A stretch of 64,000 nt of DNA from NCBI GenBank assembly GCA_027051095.1, contig JALUAM010000007.1, positions 23,720 through 87,719 of the forward strand, read 5' to 3'. The stretch is from Acidilobaceae archaeon (GTDB lineage Archaea > Thermoproteota > Thermoprotei_A > Sulfolobales > Acidilobaceae). The position numbers and the translations under genes were made by a program. The notes beneath the pieces are model-generated. The model saw nothing but the letters and a program-made list of their open reading frames with translations. It was not told the origin of the DNA and made no database searches. Positions 23,286 to 31,869 of this stretch are shown one piece after another; positions within the stretch are counted from its first letter, which is position 1, and each line of letters begins with the position of its first letter.

Positions 23286-24122
23286 ATGGGTCGTATCAGG
23301 TACGGGCCCGCGGGCAAGCCCGTAGACTTTAAAGGCCCCATGGAGAGGGTTCCCGAGTTCCTGAGAAGCATAGGCCTCAGCGCGCTGGAGTACGAGGCTG
23401 TGAGAGGCGTGAGGATCTCGGAGTCTAAGGCACGGCTACTAGGCGAGGAGGCGAGAAAACATGATATAGTCCTGAGCATGCACGCACCCTACTACGTGAA
23501 CCTTGCAAGCCCTGACGACGACACAGTCAAGAGGAGCCTGAAGAGGCTCTACGACTCGATGGTGGCGGCCGAGTGGATGGGTGCTTACGCCGTAGTCATC
23601 CACCCAGGCTACTATAAGGGTAATAGCAGCCAGCGCGAGGCCCTGGAGAGGGTCATAAAGGCCTTCAACAGCCTGATAGAGTCCCTCCCCTCCTGGATTA
23701 AGACGCCTGAAGTAGCCCCGGAGACCATGGGGAAGACAAGCCAAGTGGGGAGCCTGGAGGAGGTCATAGAGATATGTGAGAACGTGCCCAGATGTAGGCC
23801 ATGCATAGACTGGGCACACCTCTACGCTAGAAGCGAGGGTTCATTCGTTGTAAGCGTCGACCAGGTGATTAAGGCGATAGAGGAGGTCGAGAAGAGACTG
23901 GGCTCCAGGGCTGTGAGACCCCTTCACACGCACTTCTCAAAGATAGAGTATGGGCGAGGCGGCGAGAGGGAGCATCACACCCTCAGGGAGGAGGGCTACG
24001 GCCCAAGCTGGGAAATAGTGTGCAGGGCCTACAGGGAGACGGGTATAGACGCCGTGGTTATAAGTGAAAGCCCGATCCTCGAGAAGGACGCCCTCCTCAT
24101 GAAGGAGATATGCGGTGAGTAA
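23286..24122 (+). CDS. nfo: Endonuclease IV-type AP endonuclease
   Basis: A 278-residue TIM-barrel enzyme that cuts DNA 5' to abasic sites. Zinc-site segments typical of Nfo are present: LSMHAPYYVNLAS, AVVIHPGYYKGNSS, TPEVAPETMGK, PCIDWAHLYARSEG, LHTHFSKIEYG and the ISESPILEKDALLMKE end. ATG start after gggaggggcgtt. The neighbouring gene overlaps its stop region, and the PolB gene follows, placing base-excision repair next to replication functions. Archaeal members may prefer other substrates such as oxidised bases, but the metal ligands look complete. Confidence 0.9.
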   Translation: MGRIRYGPAGKPVDFKGPMERVPEFLRSIGLSALEYEAVRGVRISESKARLLGEEARKHDIVLSMHAPYYVNLASPDDDTVKRSLKRLYDSMVAAEWMGAYAVVIHPGYYKGNSSQREALERVIKAFNSLIESLPSWIKTPEVAPETMGKTSQVGSLEEVIEICENVPRCRPCIDWAHLYARSEGSFVVSVDQVIKAIEEVEKRLGSRAVRPLHTHFSKIEYGRGGEREHHTLREEGYGPSWEIVCRAYRETGIDAVVISESPILEKDALLMKEICGE

Positions 24123-24192
24123 GCCCGGGAGCCGGCCCGCCCCATTGACGTATATAAACCCGCCGCGCCCCCCGCCTTTAAAGGTGCCCGGC

Positions 24193-24522
24193 TTGGCAAA
24201 GATAGCTAAAATAATACTAGTGGATCTGCCCCATCACCCCTACAGTAAGCATTGGCGAAAGCTTGCAGAGAAGATAGCGAAGGAGCTAGGAGTCCCGCTT
24301 GAGGTGAAGAACGAGGACTACGTGTTCGCTATAGAGCATGGTGAGACCGACGATCTAGGCATGGCGTCGCTGCCACAGCTCTTCGCTCAGACCGAAGACG
24401 GCGAAATTAAGTTACTACTCAGCAGATTCCCCTTCAACCCCGCGACTCTACAGGCGGACCCAGAGGAGGCGCTCAAGGCCGTAAAGGAAAGGATAAAAGA
24501 GATTCAAGAGGGAAACGGCTAA
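24193..24522 (+). CDS. Conserved-looking small protein, possibly thioredoxin-like fold
   Basis: About 109 residues: KIAKIILVDLPHHPYSKHWRKLAEKIAKELGVPLEVKNED forms a strand-helix-strand unit, and MASLPQLFAQTEDGEIKLLL resembles the cis-proline turn of thioredoxin folds. There is no CXXC, so it is not a disulfide reductase. I do not recognise a named family. The ORF-track GTG at 24115 overlaps nfo, but a TATA box (tatataaa, 24151-24158) implies transcription from about 24180. The TTG at 24193, preceded by aaaggtg, is therefore the likely start; GTG 24184 is the alternative. Located 51 bases before polB. Confidence 0.55.
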   Translation: MAKIAKIILVDLPHHPYSKHWRKLAEKIAKELGVPLEVKNEDYVFAIEHGETDDLGMASLPQLFAQTEDGEIKLLLSRFPFNPATLQADPEEALKAVKERIKEIQEGNG

Positions 24523-24547
24523 ACCGTTTTCACCCACTAGACGCCAC

Positions 24548-24556
24548 ATTATAAAC
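24548..24556 (+). promoter_or_regulatory. TATA box of the DNA polymerase gene
   Basis: The sequence attataaac lies about 24 bases before the polB GTG, with no Shine-Dalgarno in between. This suggests a leaderless or nearly leaderless mRNA. Confidence 0.5.
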
Positions 24557-24573
24557 CTTGGGGTCTATCAGCT

Positions 24574-26994
24574 GTGGTTGACAAAGTCACTTTTCAAATC
24601 CTGGATGTTAGCTACGAGGTGCGGGGGGGCAAGCCGCGGATAATTCTCTGGGCTAGGACAGAGGATGATAAGCGCGCCGTGCTTTTCTACGACGACTTTA
24701 GACCGTACTTCTATATCTTACCCGAGAGCGAAGAGAACCTAGAAGACCTTATACCCATGGTGAAGAGGCTTTCATCGCCTAAGAGCCCTATTTTGAGAGT
24801 TGAAGTTGTCGACAGAAAGTTTATAGGCAGGCCTGTCAAGGCGCTGAAAGTTACAACCCTTGTGCCAGCCCACGTGAGGGAGTATAGGGAGGAAGCGTCT
24901 AGACTGCATGGAGTTAAGGACGTGCTTGAAGCAGATATACCATTTGCCCTCAGGTTCATGTTAGACTTCAACCTTTACCCTCTAAGATGGTATACGGCTA
25001 GAGTGGAAGAGGAGAGGGTGCCTCAGGGGTATCAAGTTGATAGCGCTTATAAGCTGTTGGAGAGGCCTGAGGAGGAGCCTTCATACGTGAACGTTGACCC
25101 CTTAAAAGGCTTGAGAGTTATGGCTTTCGACATAGAGGTGTACAATACACTTAGAAGCCCGGACCCTAGAAGAGACCCTATAATAATGATCGGGCTCTGG
25201 AGCTATCCCGACGAGGAGGAACCGCTCATAATGGAGGCAGAGGGCAAGAACGATAGAAAGCTTATCCAGAGGTTCGTGGAGGAGGTTAGGAGGCGAGACC
25301 CCGATATAATAGTGGGCTACAACCAGAATAGGTTCGACTGGCCTTACCTCATGTCGCGTGCCAGGCTACACGGTATCAAACTGTCGGTTGCAAGAAGGCC
25401 CGGGGTGGAGCCTAGCCAGGGCCTATACGGTCATGTAAGCGTCTCTGGCAGGCTCAATGTGGACCTCTTCGACTTCGCTGAGGAGATTAGGGAGGTCAAG
25501 GTTAAGAGTCTAGAGGAGATCGCTGATTATCTAGGCGTCATGCCCAAGGAGAAGAGGGTTATATTGGAGTGGTGGCAGATAGGAGAGTACTGGGACGATC
25601 CCGAGAAGAGGGAGGTCCTCAGGCGCTACCTTAGGGACGACATAGTATCTACCATGGGGCTGGCATGGAAGTTCCTGCCCTTCGGAGCACAGCTGAGCCA
25701 GGTTTCAGGGCTCCCTCTCGACCAGGTGATGGCGGCCAGCGTGGGCTTTAGGCTCGAGTGGAGGCTTATGAGGGAGGCTGTTAAGCTGGGTGAGCTTGTG
25801 CCTAACAGGGAGGAGAGGGGAGAGGAGAGCTACACGGGCGCCATAGTGCTGAAGCCTAAGCCGGGCCTCCACGAGAACGTAGCCGTGCTTGACTTCGCAA
25901 GTATGTACCCCAGCATAATGGTCAAGTACAATGTGGGCCCTGACACGCTGGTTAGGCCCGGAGAGCCATATAGCCCTGACGAAGTCTACGAGGCGCCGGA
26001 GGTCGGCCACAAGTTTAGAAAGAATCCGCCAGGCTTCTTCAAGAAGATCCTTGAGAGGTTCCTGTCCTGGAGGAGAGAGATAAGGAAGAAGATGAAGGAG
26101 GTAGACCCGGAAAGCCCCGAGTATAGGCTTCTCGACGAGAGGCAGAAGGCTATCAAGCTCCTGGCAAACGCGAGCTACGGGTACATGGGGTGGCCCACCG
26201 CGAGATGGTATTGTAGGGAGTGCGCCGAGGCTGTTACAGCGTGGGGCAGGTCTATCATAAGGAAGGCTATAGAGACCGCTAGGAGGCTAGGCCTAGAGGT
26301 CTACTACGGCGACACTGATAGCTTGTTTGTTGAGTACGAGCCTTCGAAAGTGGAAGAGCTAATCAGGACTATTGAGGAGGAGCTGGGGTTTGAAATTAAG
26401 CTTGAAAAAGTGTATAAGAGAGTGTTCTTCACCGAGGCTAAGAAGAGGTACGCTGGACTCACCCAAGACGGCAAGATAGACCTGGTTGGGTTTGAGGCAG
26501 TTAGGGGTGATTGGAGCGAGCTAGCTAAGGAAACCCAGGCTAGAGTCGCCGAGATAGTGTTGAAGACGGGCAGCGTCGAAGAAGCAGTGAAGCACGTGAG
26601 AAGCGTGATATCAAGGCTCAGGAGGGGGGACTTCGACGTTAAAGAGCTAACGATTTGGAAAACGCTGACAAGGCCTCCCAGCAGGTATGAGGCAAGGCAG
26701 CCTCACGTGACTGCAGCACTCATAATGATGAGGCAGGGGATAAGGGTTGAGCCTGGCATGAAGATAGGATACGTGATCGTGAGAGGTTCGGGCCCATTGC
26801 ATGCCAGGGCTAAGCCATACTTCCTTGCGAGGAAGAGCGAGGTGGACGTTGAATATTATATAGATAAGCAGGTGGTGCCTGCGGCCTTGAGGATACTAGG
26901 CTACTTCGGGGTCACGGAGAAAAAGCTCAAAGGAGGAGGCCAGTCTAGCCTGCTCGACTTCCTCGGCGGGTCGAAGCCTAGAGGAGGTCGTTGA
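24574..26994 (+). CDS. polB: Family B DNA polymerase with 3'-5' exonuclease
   Basis: An 806-residue replicative polymerase. Exonuclease motifs: ExoI FDIEVYN (about residue 185), ExoII YNQNRFDWPYL, ExoIII YLRDDIVSTM. Polymerase motifs: A LDFASMYPSIM (about 439), B KLLANASYGYMG, C YYGDTDSLFVEY (about 577). All catalytic acids are intact. The last residues QSSLLDFLGG form a PIP box for PCNA binding. Length and motifs resemble the Pyrodictium/Aeropyrum enzymes used as high-fidelity polymerases; which paralogue class (B1 or B3) I cannot settle. GTG start. Its 3' end overlaps the convergent dnaG by 17 bases. Confidence 0.95.
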   Translation: MVDKVTFQILDVSYEVRGGKPRIILWARTEDDKRAVLFYDDFRPYFYILPESEENLEDLIPMVKRLSSPKSPILRVEVVDRKFIGRPVKALKVTTLVPAHVREYREEASRLHGVKDVLEADIPFALRFMLDFNLYPLRWYTARVEEERVPQGYQVDSAYKLLERPEEEPSYVNVDPLKGLRVMAFDIEVYNTLRSPDPRRDPIIMIGLWSYPDEEEPLIMEAEGKNDRKLIQRFVEEVRRRDPDIIVGYNQNRFDWPYLMSRARLHGIKLSVARRPGVEPSQGLYGHVSVSGRLNVDLFDFAEEIREVKVKSLEEIADYLGVMPKEKRVILEWWQIGEYWDDPEKREVLRRYLRDDIVSTMGLAWKFLPFGAQLSQVSGLPLDQVMAASVGFRLEWRLMREAVKLGELVPNREERGEESYTGAIVLKPKPGLHENVAVLDFASMYPSIMVKYNVGPDTLVRPGEPYSPDEVYEAPEVGHKFRKNPPGFFKKILERFLSWRREIRKKMKEVDPESPEYRLLDERQKAIKLLANASYGYMGWPTARWYCRECAEAVTAWGRSIIRKAIETARRLGLEVYYGDTDSLFVEYEPSKVEELIRTIEEELGFEIKLEKVYKRVFFTEAKKRYAGLTQDGKIDLVGFEAVRGDWSELAKETQARVAEIVLKTGSVEEAVKHVRSVISRLRRGDFDVKELTIWKTLTRPPSRYEARQPHVTAALIMMRQGIRVEPGMKIGYVIVRGSGPLHARAKPYFLARKSEVDVEYYIDKQVVPAALRILGYFGVTEKKLKGGGQSSLLDFLGGSKPRGGR

Positions 26995-28246
26995 AAGTCA
27001 GGAACTTGACGCTACCCGGCTTATAGGTTATCTTGCTGCCCATCCTAGACCCTACTAGCAGCGCTACACCCTTGTCCTCGGCTAGGTTGAGTAGCCTCTG
27101 AGTTATGATGCCGTCGAATACTACAGCGTGGATGGTGCCTTTCTCAGCCTGCTGAAGCCTCTCGAAGAGCTCCCTCACCTTGACCCTATCGACCTCTTTC
27201 CACTCCTTGTCGTACAGGACGGCTTCTAGAGTGCCTGGTAGCTTCCTTATATTCTCCAAGACTTCCTTGGGGATAGCCATAGCGACGGTCTCGGTCTTCT
27301 CCTCTTTCTTAGCCTCCTCCGCAGTCTTCTCTTCCTTAGCCTCTACCGGCTGAGGGGCCGGGGCTTGAGCGGTCTTCTCCTTTTCTTCCACGGCTTCCTG
27401 GGTAGTCTTCTCCTCCTTCTCCTCCACGAGGCCTAGCTCCTTTGCGACGGTGGATGCCGGCACCATCTGGTTGAGAGCCCTTGCTATCTCCTTACCCGTG
27501 AGCTCCTCTACTTCCTTGCCCTCGGGCGCCCTCGCCACGTAATCTACCTTCATCTGGGGGAGCACGTTCTTTAGTATAAGCTCGCCGCCTCTATCGCCGT
27601 CGACGAAGAGGACTATCTTCTTCCTCTCCGCGAGCTTTTTAATAGTCTCGGGGACCTTACCCCTAGCGCCTTCCAGGGCTATAACGTTGGTGTAACCGTA
27701 CCTGAGCAGGTTCTGAACGTCGCCTCTGCCCTCAACTACTATCACAGTGTCGGCCTGGTCCACTCCAGGCCCTGCAGGCAGCTTCTCTGGGCCGTACTCG
27801 ATTATCTTAGCCTGCTTAGCCTGCTCCTGCTGGATGACCTCCCTCACGATCTCCTTTATGTCGGGCTCCCTCTCGCGCATGTGCTCTAGAAGCTCTCTAG
27901 CTCTGGCTATTATCCTCTTTATCTTGTCGGCCCTAAGATCTTTGATCTCCTCGACTACTATTCTGGCCTGGTAGGGCCCTATCTTGTCTACGGTCTCGAG
28001 CATAGCTGCTATTATGCTGGTGTGCACCCTGTCGAGGTTGCTAGGGACAAGTATCTGGCCTACAGTCTTCGTCCCCTGGTACTTGATTTCAACGTGTATC
28101 CTGCCTATCTTGTCTTTCTCCTGAAGCTCCTCCAGCGAGAAGCCCGTGCCTAGAAGCCCCTCAGTCTGGCCGAAGATCGCGCCTATCACGTCGTGTCTAT
28201 CTACCCTGCCGTCAACCTCTAGCTTAGCCTTGATGAGGTACTTCAC
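26978..28246 (-). CDS. dnaG: Archaeal DnaG-like primase
   Basis: A 422-residue Toprim protein. N-terminal archaeal DnaG segment KYLIKAKLEVDGRVDRHDVIGAIFGQTEGLLG. Toprim core DTVIVVEGRGDVQNLLRYG (catalytic Glu) and IVLFVDGDRGGELI (DxD). A low-complexity Glu/Lys/Thr/Ala linker (about residues 285-325) then leads to a C-terminal helical domain. In crenarchaea DnaG associates with the RNA exosome as a poly(A)-directed subunit and also shows primase activity. ATG start. It converges on polB with a 17-base overlap. The linker length would be expected to vary between relatives. Confidence 0.94.
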   Translation of the reverse strand: MKYLIKAKLEVDGRVDRHDVIGAIFGQTEGLLGTGFSLEELQEKDKIGRIHVEIKYQGTKTVGQILVPSNLDRVHTSIIAAMLETVDKIGPYQARIVVEEIKDLRADKIKRIIARARELLEHMREREPDIKEIVREVIQQEQAKQAKIIEYGPEKLPAGPGVDQADTVIVVEGRGDVQNLLRYGYTNVIALEGARGKVPETIKKLAERKKIVLFVDGDRGGELILKNVLPQMKVDYVARAPEGKEVEELTGKEIARALNQMVPASTVAKELGLVEEKEEKTTQEAVEEKEKTAQAPAPQPVEAKEEKTAEEAKKEEKTETVAMAIPKEVLENIRKLPGTLEAVLYDKEWKEVDRVKVRELFERLQQAEKGTIHAVVFDGIITQRLLNLAEDKGVALLVGSRMGSKITYKPGSVKFLTFNDLL

Positions 28247-28360
28247 CCTCTAACACCTCTGCTTAGCTCCTTCTCCGGAAGCCCCTGCGACTAGATACTC
28301 CCGACTTTAATGTGAGGGAAGAGGGAGAGGTTAAAACGATCTGGTGTGCAGCCTGGGACC

Positions 28361-29440
28361 CTACCTGGTAACGCGGGACTCGATCTCCCTCACCAGGGAG
28401 GCTAGCTCCTTGTCGCCTAGCAGTGCATCCCTGACAGGCCTAACTAGCTCTATCAACGCGTCGGCCACGGCATTCTTAAGGTCTAGGGGGTGGAGTCTGC
28501 CTTCAAGGTAGTCCTTCTCAAGCTCGCTATAGCTCTCATAGGTCACGGGTCCCCCGTACTTCTGCGGCCTATCAACGTGTAGCTTGAATCCGGGCCTAGC
28601 GAAGAGAATGTACCTGGCTATCTCGATCACTGGATTCCCCTCGGTCTGCCTGGGCGGGCAGTAGGCCTTCCTGATTTTCTCTCTTATCTCGTCGTCCGAG
28701 TCTGTGACGAATATCGCGGACTCGGGCTTAGACTTGCTCATCTTAGCCTCCATAGCGGCTTCATCGGCCTCCACGCCCTCCATCCTGGAGTGGCCTCTAA
28801 GCCCTGTCACTATCGGCGTGTGAACAGCTATGGGCTTCTTTACCCCCAGCTTCTCTGCTATGTCCCTTGCAAGCATGTGAGCTTTACGCTGGTCAAGGCC
28901 TCCCAGAGCTATATCCAGGTCCATGTAGAAGATATCTGTCACCTGCATGAGCGGATAGATCAGCTTGGAGAAGTCGGTTTCCGCCTCCTCCGCTCTCCTC
29001 CCCATTATGGTCAGGGCCCTCTTCACCCTAGCCAGCGTAGCCATCTTAGAGGCCCTTATGAGAAGAGACCAATAATCCACGTCGCTGACAAGGTCCTCGG
29101 CGTAGACGTACTTCACGCTTCCAGGGGGCACTCCTAGAGCTTCGAGGACCCTCTCTACAACCCTAGCGGCGCCCCTAATGAGGTTAAGGTCTCCCCCTAG
29201 CTTGTCGTTGATGTATGCGTGCCATGTTGCCGCTAGAACTTTAAAGTCGATCCCTGCTTCAACCATGTCCTTAACCTTGAACATCCACACGAACCAGCCC
29301 ACGTGGACGATACCGCTCGGCTCATAGCCTATGTAGCCTTTAAGCTTCTCGCCGGTCTCTAGCTTGGACTTCAGCTCGTCTAAGGTGACAACCTCCACGG
29401 TATTCCTCGTTATAAGCTCGAGCCTGCCCTCTAAATCCAA
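28361..29440 (-). CDS. tyrS: Tyrosyl-tRNA synthetase
   Basis: A 359-residue class I synthetase of the archaeal/eukaryotic type. The HIGH-like motif is PSGIVHVGW and the KMSKS motif AKMSKSKPESAIF. The tyrosine-binding pocket includes YIGYEPSG and YPLMQVTDIFYMDLDIALGGLDQRKAH. It lacks the bacterial S4-like domain, as expected. The TTG start follows cggggggttgta. The 114-base gap to dnaG has only a weak TATA-like gttttaac. No tRNA gene is nearby. Confidence 0.95.
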   Translation of the reverse strand: MDLEGRLELITRNTVEVVTLDELKSKLETGEKLKGYIGYEPSGIVHVGWFVWMFKVKDMVEAGIDFKVLAATWHAYINDKLGGDLNLIRGAARVVERVLEALGVPPGSVKYVYAEDLVSDVDYWSLLIRASKMATLARVKRALTIMGRRAEEAETDFSKLIYPLMQVTDIFYMDLDIALGGLDQRKAHMLARDIAEKLGVKKPIAVHTPIVTGLRGHSRMEGVEADEAAMEAKMSKSKPESAIFVTDSDDEIREKIRKAYCPPRQTEGNPVIEIARYILFARPGFKLHVDRPQKYGGPVTYESYSELEKDYLEGRLHPLDLKNAVADALIELVRPVRDALLGDKELASLVREIESRVTR

Positions 29441-29494
29441 TACAACCCCCCGCGGATATAGGGCGAGGGGGTCGGGAGTATATAAGGGGCGGGG

Positions 29495-30886
29495 TTATAC
29501 CCCGCAGATGCAGGCCCCAAACTCGCCCCCGTGACCCTTCTTCTTTAACTCCAGGAACCTGTCTATGAGAACCTTATGCTCCGGCCTCTCCCTCAAAATC
29601 CTCTTGAAGACGCCGGCCATCTTCATCACGTTTATCTCCCAACTCCTCAATGCAAAGCATACGTAGCAGCCTATCCTGTAGAAGCCAGCCTCGTAGAGGG
29701 GGTTCAGCGGCAGCCCGTTCCAGAGTATATAGGTCTGAACGTGGCTGCCGCTCCACAGCTTTATAGGGGAGACCACAGGATAGCCTAGCTTCTCGTCGTA
29801 CCTCAGGACAGGCCTCTTCCCCCTCTTCTCTGACTCCCCGTCCCTATCGCCTGTGACAACTATGGTCTTGCCCTTAGCCGCCTCCCTAAAGCCCTCCCTC
29901 AGGGCATCCAGCTTCCTCCCAGTACACCACCTATATTCCGGGTCGGGCATAGGCATCCCCTCGAGTAGGAGCCCCTCGTCGACGTTAGCCCTCTTATAGA
30001 TGAGGTCGACTCCAAGCTTGGAGGCAACCTTCTCCACGTACTCGGCGTTCTCGAGGAAGTCTATCCCCGTGTCGACATAGACAGCCTTAACCCTGTCTCT
30101 ACCGTAGGCCTTTAGCGCTATTATCAGCGCTGCGGTCGAGTCTTTGCCGCCGCTCCACGGTACTATCACTGTGTCGGGGTCTGGGGCCAGCCTTCTCAAG
30201 ATCTCTATAGACTTGGACTCCAGCGCTTCCATCACAGGCGTGTTTTTCTCGACGAGCCGTTCCAGGCTCACCCGCTTAGCCTGAGCCCCCCTCCGCGGGA
30301 CGGCCTTAGGCACCTCGCCCTTATCCTCAGCGTAGAACTCTCCCACGACGGAGTCGCCACTAAAGACTATGTGTTTGCCCTTCTCGGCTTTGAATAGAAG
30401 GGGCACGCTGCCGACACTTCTCATCATGAACAGGCTAAGGGTTCTAGCGCCCCTGCCGTAAAGGAAGAAGCTGTCACCCTGCGGCGTATAGGGTATACCC
30501 TCAAGCTCGGAGCCCCCAAGCCCCCCAGAGAATATGTATGCCTCTCCGTCCCAGAACGTCGCCAGCCTTATCCTAGCCCTAGCTTTATTAATATAAGAAT
30601 AAATCATTTCAATAGTGTTATTCCTCACCTTGGAGGCCCTTGTTACTATGACCGCGCTGAGAGGGGGGGCCAGTGCCTGCAAGTCGGAGGCTATGCCTTC
30701 ATCCTCCCTGCCCAGCAGGACGACGCTGAACGGCTCCATGGCGCCTGCTAGCTCCTCTAAGAGCGCGTCACCCCTGCTGCCACCGCCTGCTGCTGCTACC
30801 TCTATTCCCCAGCCAGGCATGAATCTTTCCAGCGCCGCCTTAACAGCCTTAGCGTCTTTCCTACCCCTAACTATTATCTTAAGCAT
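29495..30886 (-). CDS. PAPS-reductase-like PP-loop protein
   Basis: A 463-residue protein of the phosphoadenosine-phosphosulfate reductase superfamily. The adenylation P-loop is VPWSGGKDSTAALI, followed by AVYVDTGIDFLENAEYVEKVA and the substrate region EYRWCTGRKLDALREGF. The C-terminus adds cysteines (YRIGCYVCFALRSWE and GACICGV) that may bind zinc or an iron-sulfur cluster. The first 200 residues are an archaeal extension, partly a small beta-domain (IRLATFWDGEAYIFSGG). The role could be sulfur assimilation or a tRNA-thiolation-like modification; archaeal members with this extension are unassigned. ATG start. Confidence 0.75.
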   Translation of the reverse strand: MLKIIVRGRKDAKAVKAALERFMPGWGIEVAAAGGGSRGDALLEELAGAMEPFSVVLLGREDEGIASDLQALAPPLSAVIVTRASKVRNNTIEMIYSYINKARARIRLATFWDGEAYIFSGGLGGSELEGIPYTPQGDSFFLYGRGARTLSLFMMRSVGSVPLLFKAEKGKHIVFSGDSVVGEFYAEDKGEVPKAVPRRGAQAKRVSLERLVEKNTPVMEALESKSIEILRRLAPDPDTVIVPWSGGKDSTAALIIALKAYGRDRVKAVYVDTGIDFLENAEYVEKVASKLGVDLIYKRANVDEGLLLEGMPMPDPEYRWCTGRKLDALREGFREAAKGKTIVVTGDRDGESEKRGKRPVLRYDEKLGYPVVSPIKLWSGSHVQTYILWNGLPLNPLYEAGFYRIGCYVCFALRSWEINVMKMAGVFKRILRERPEHKVLIDRFLELKKKGHGGEFGACICGV

Positions 30887-30965
30887 GACTTAACGGCACC
30901 TACTCCCGGCCCCCACGCATTAATAAGATGTAGCAGCTTGAGCCTTAAAGAAAAGCACTAGGCCC

Positions 30966-31154
30966 TCACTTAAGGCTCTTTAAGACTCTGTCAACCCTAA
31001 TCTTCTCAAGTATGTCCTTAGCCTTTTGGAGGGCCTCCTCGCGTGACTGGGCAGACACGTTGACGTAGAAGTTTGTGCCCTTAACCCTAACCCTATACCT
31101 CTTCTCGCCGAGGAGCACGTATTCCTCTACTATCTCAAGCTCCAAGCTGGACAC
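30966..31154 (-). CDS. Small conserved-looking protein of unknown function
   Basis: A 62-residue protein, MSSLELEIVEEYVLLGEKRYRVRVKGTNFYVNVSAQSREEALQKAKDIL in outline. It has three beta-strands followed by one amphipathic helix, reminiscent of small RNA-binding or HicB-like folds, but no toxin-like partner is adjacent. GTG start. It lies 79 bases before the PP-loop gene, in the same direction. The balanced amino-acid composition and clean strand/helix pattern argue that it is a real gene. Confidence 0.6.
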   Translation of the reverse strand: MSSLELEIVEEYVLLGEKRYRVRVKGTNFYVNVSAQSREEALQKAKDILEKIRVDRVLKSLK

Positions 31155-31326
31155 CTATAACTTTGATAGCCGGCCGAGGCTATATTGGGGTGAGGGGTGA
31201 GGGTTAGCCTTAGCCGGGGCCCTAGGCGCCCGCAAGGTAGTAATATGGCTTGACGGGAGGCCTGCCGCCCTGAGGCTGCTCAGGGAAGCACGGGATATAC
31301 TGGGTCTTCAGGGCGTAAAGATCATA

Positions 31327-31869
31327 GTGCCCGCTCGCCTCGATGACCTAGACGGGGTTAAGGGCGACGTGGTAGTAGCGCCTCCCAGAGGCCCCGAGAG
31401 GGCCGCTGCCATAAGGCTCGCCTCGATGACCTCGGCGGGGCTAGTTAGCGACGAGAGGCCTAGAAGGGCGCTCTTCAAGTCACTAGCTTATCCTCAAGAC
31501 AGCTTCTCAAATGTCGCGATAGGAATCGACCCTGGCAGGTCCTGTGCAGCTGCCGCGGTGGCAGACGGCCTGTTCATATGGTATTGGAGCGGCGAGTGCG
31601 TCGATCTGCCTGTAACCGTGGAATCGCTGATAGAGGACCTAGCGCCCTCCAACGTGAAGATATACGTGGGGCTCGGCCCGGGGGGCCTCGAGGTAATAGA
31701 GATGCTCGGCTTAGACAGGATTTCAGTGTACGGTGTGCCGGAGGAGGGTTCGACCTCGTCGCCCTTCCACCCCCCTCTAGGCCTTGTGGAGGCGATAAAC
31801 GACGAACACGTTTTAGCGGCCCTCACAATAGCCTATAAGGGGCTGTCGTCTTGGCCTCGGCGAGCCTAG
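31327..31869 (+). CDS. RuvC/RNase H-fold-like unknown protein, start unresolved
   Basis: The visible 180 residues contain VAIGIDPGRSCAAAAVADG, a RuvC-type first strand with its catalytic Asp, and LVEAINDEHVLAALTIAYKG, which resembles the last acidic helix (D/E-H-x-x-DA). A central strand YVGLGPG fits the same fold. A Holliday-junction-resolvase-like or related nuclease fold is plausible but unproven. The GTG at 31327 is only the first standard start. The frame is open from 31201, and the upstream part (ARKVVIWLDGRPAALRLLREAR) looks like genuine protein, yet no ATG, GTG or TTG occurs there. Its end overlaps the UbiD gene. Confidence 0.55.
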   Translation: MPARLDDLDGVKGDVVVAPPRGPERAAAIRLASMTSAGLVSDERPRRALFKSLAYPQDSFSNVAIGIDPGRSCAAAAVADGLFIWYWSGECVDLPVTVESLIEDLAPSNVKIYVGLGPGGLEVIEMLGLDRISVYGVPEEGSTSSPFHPPLGLVEAINDEHVLAALTIAYKGLSSWPRRA

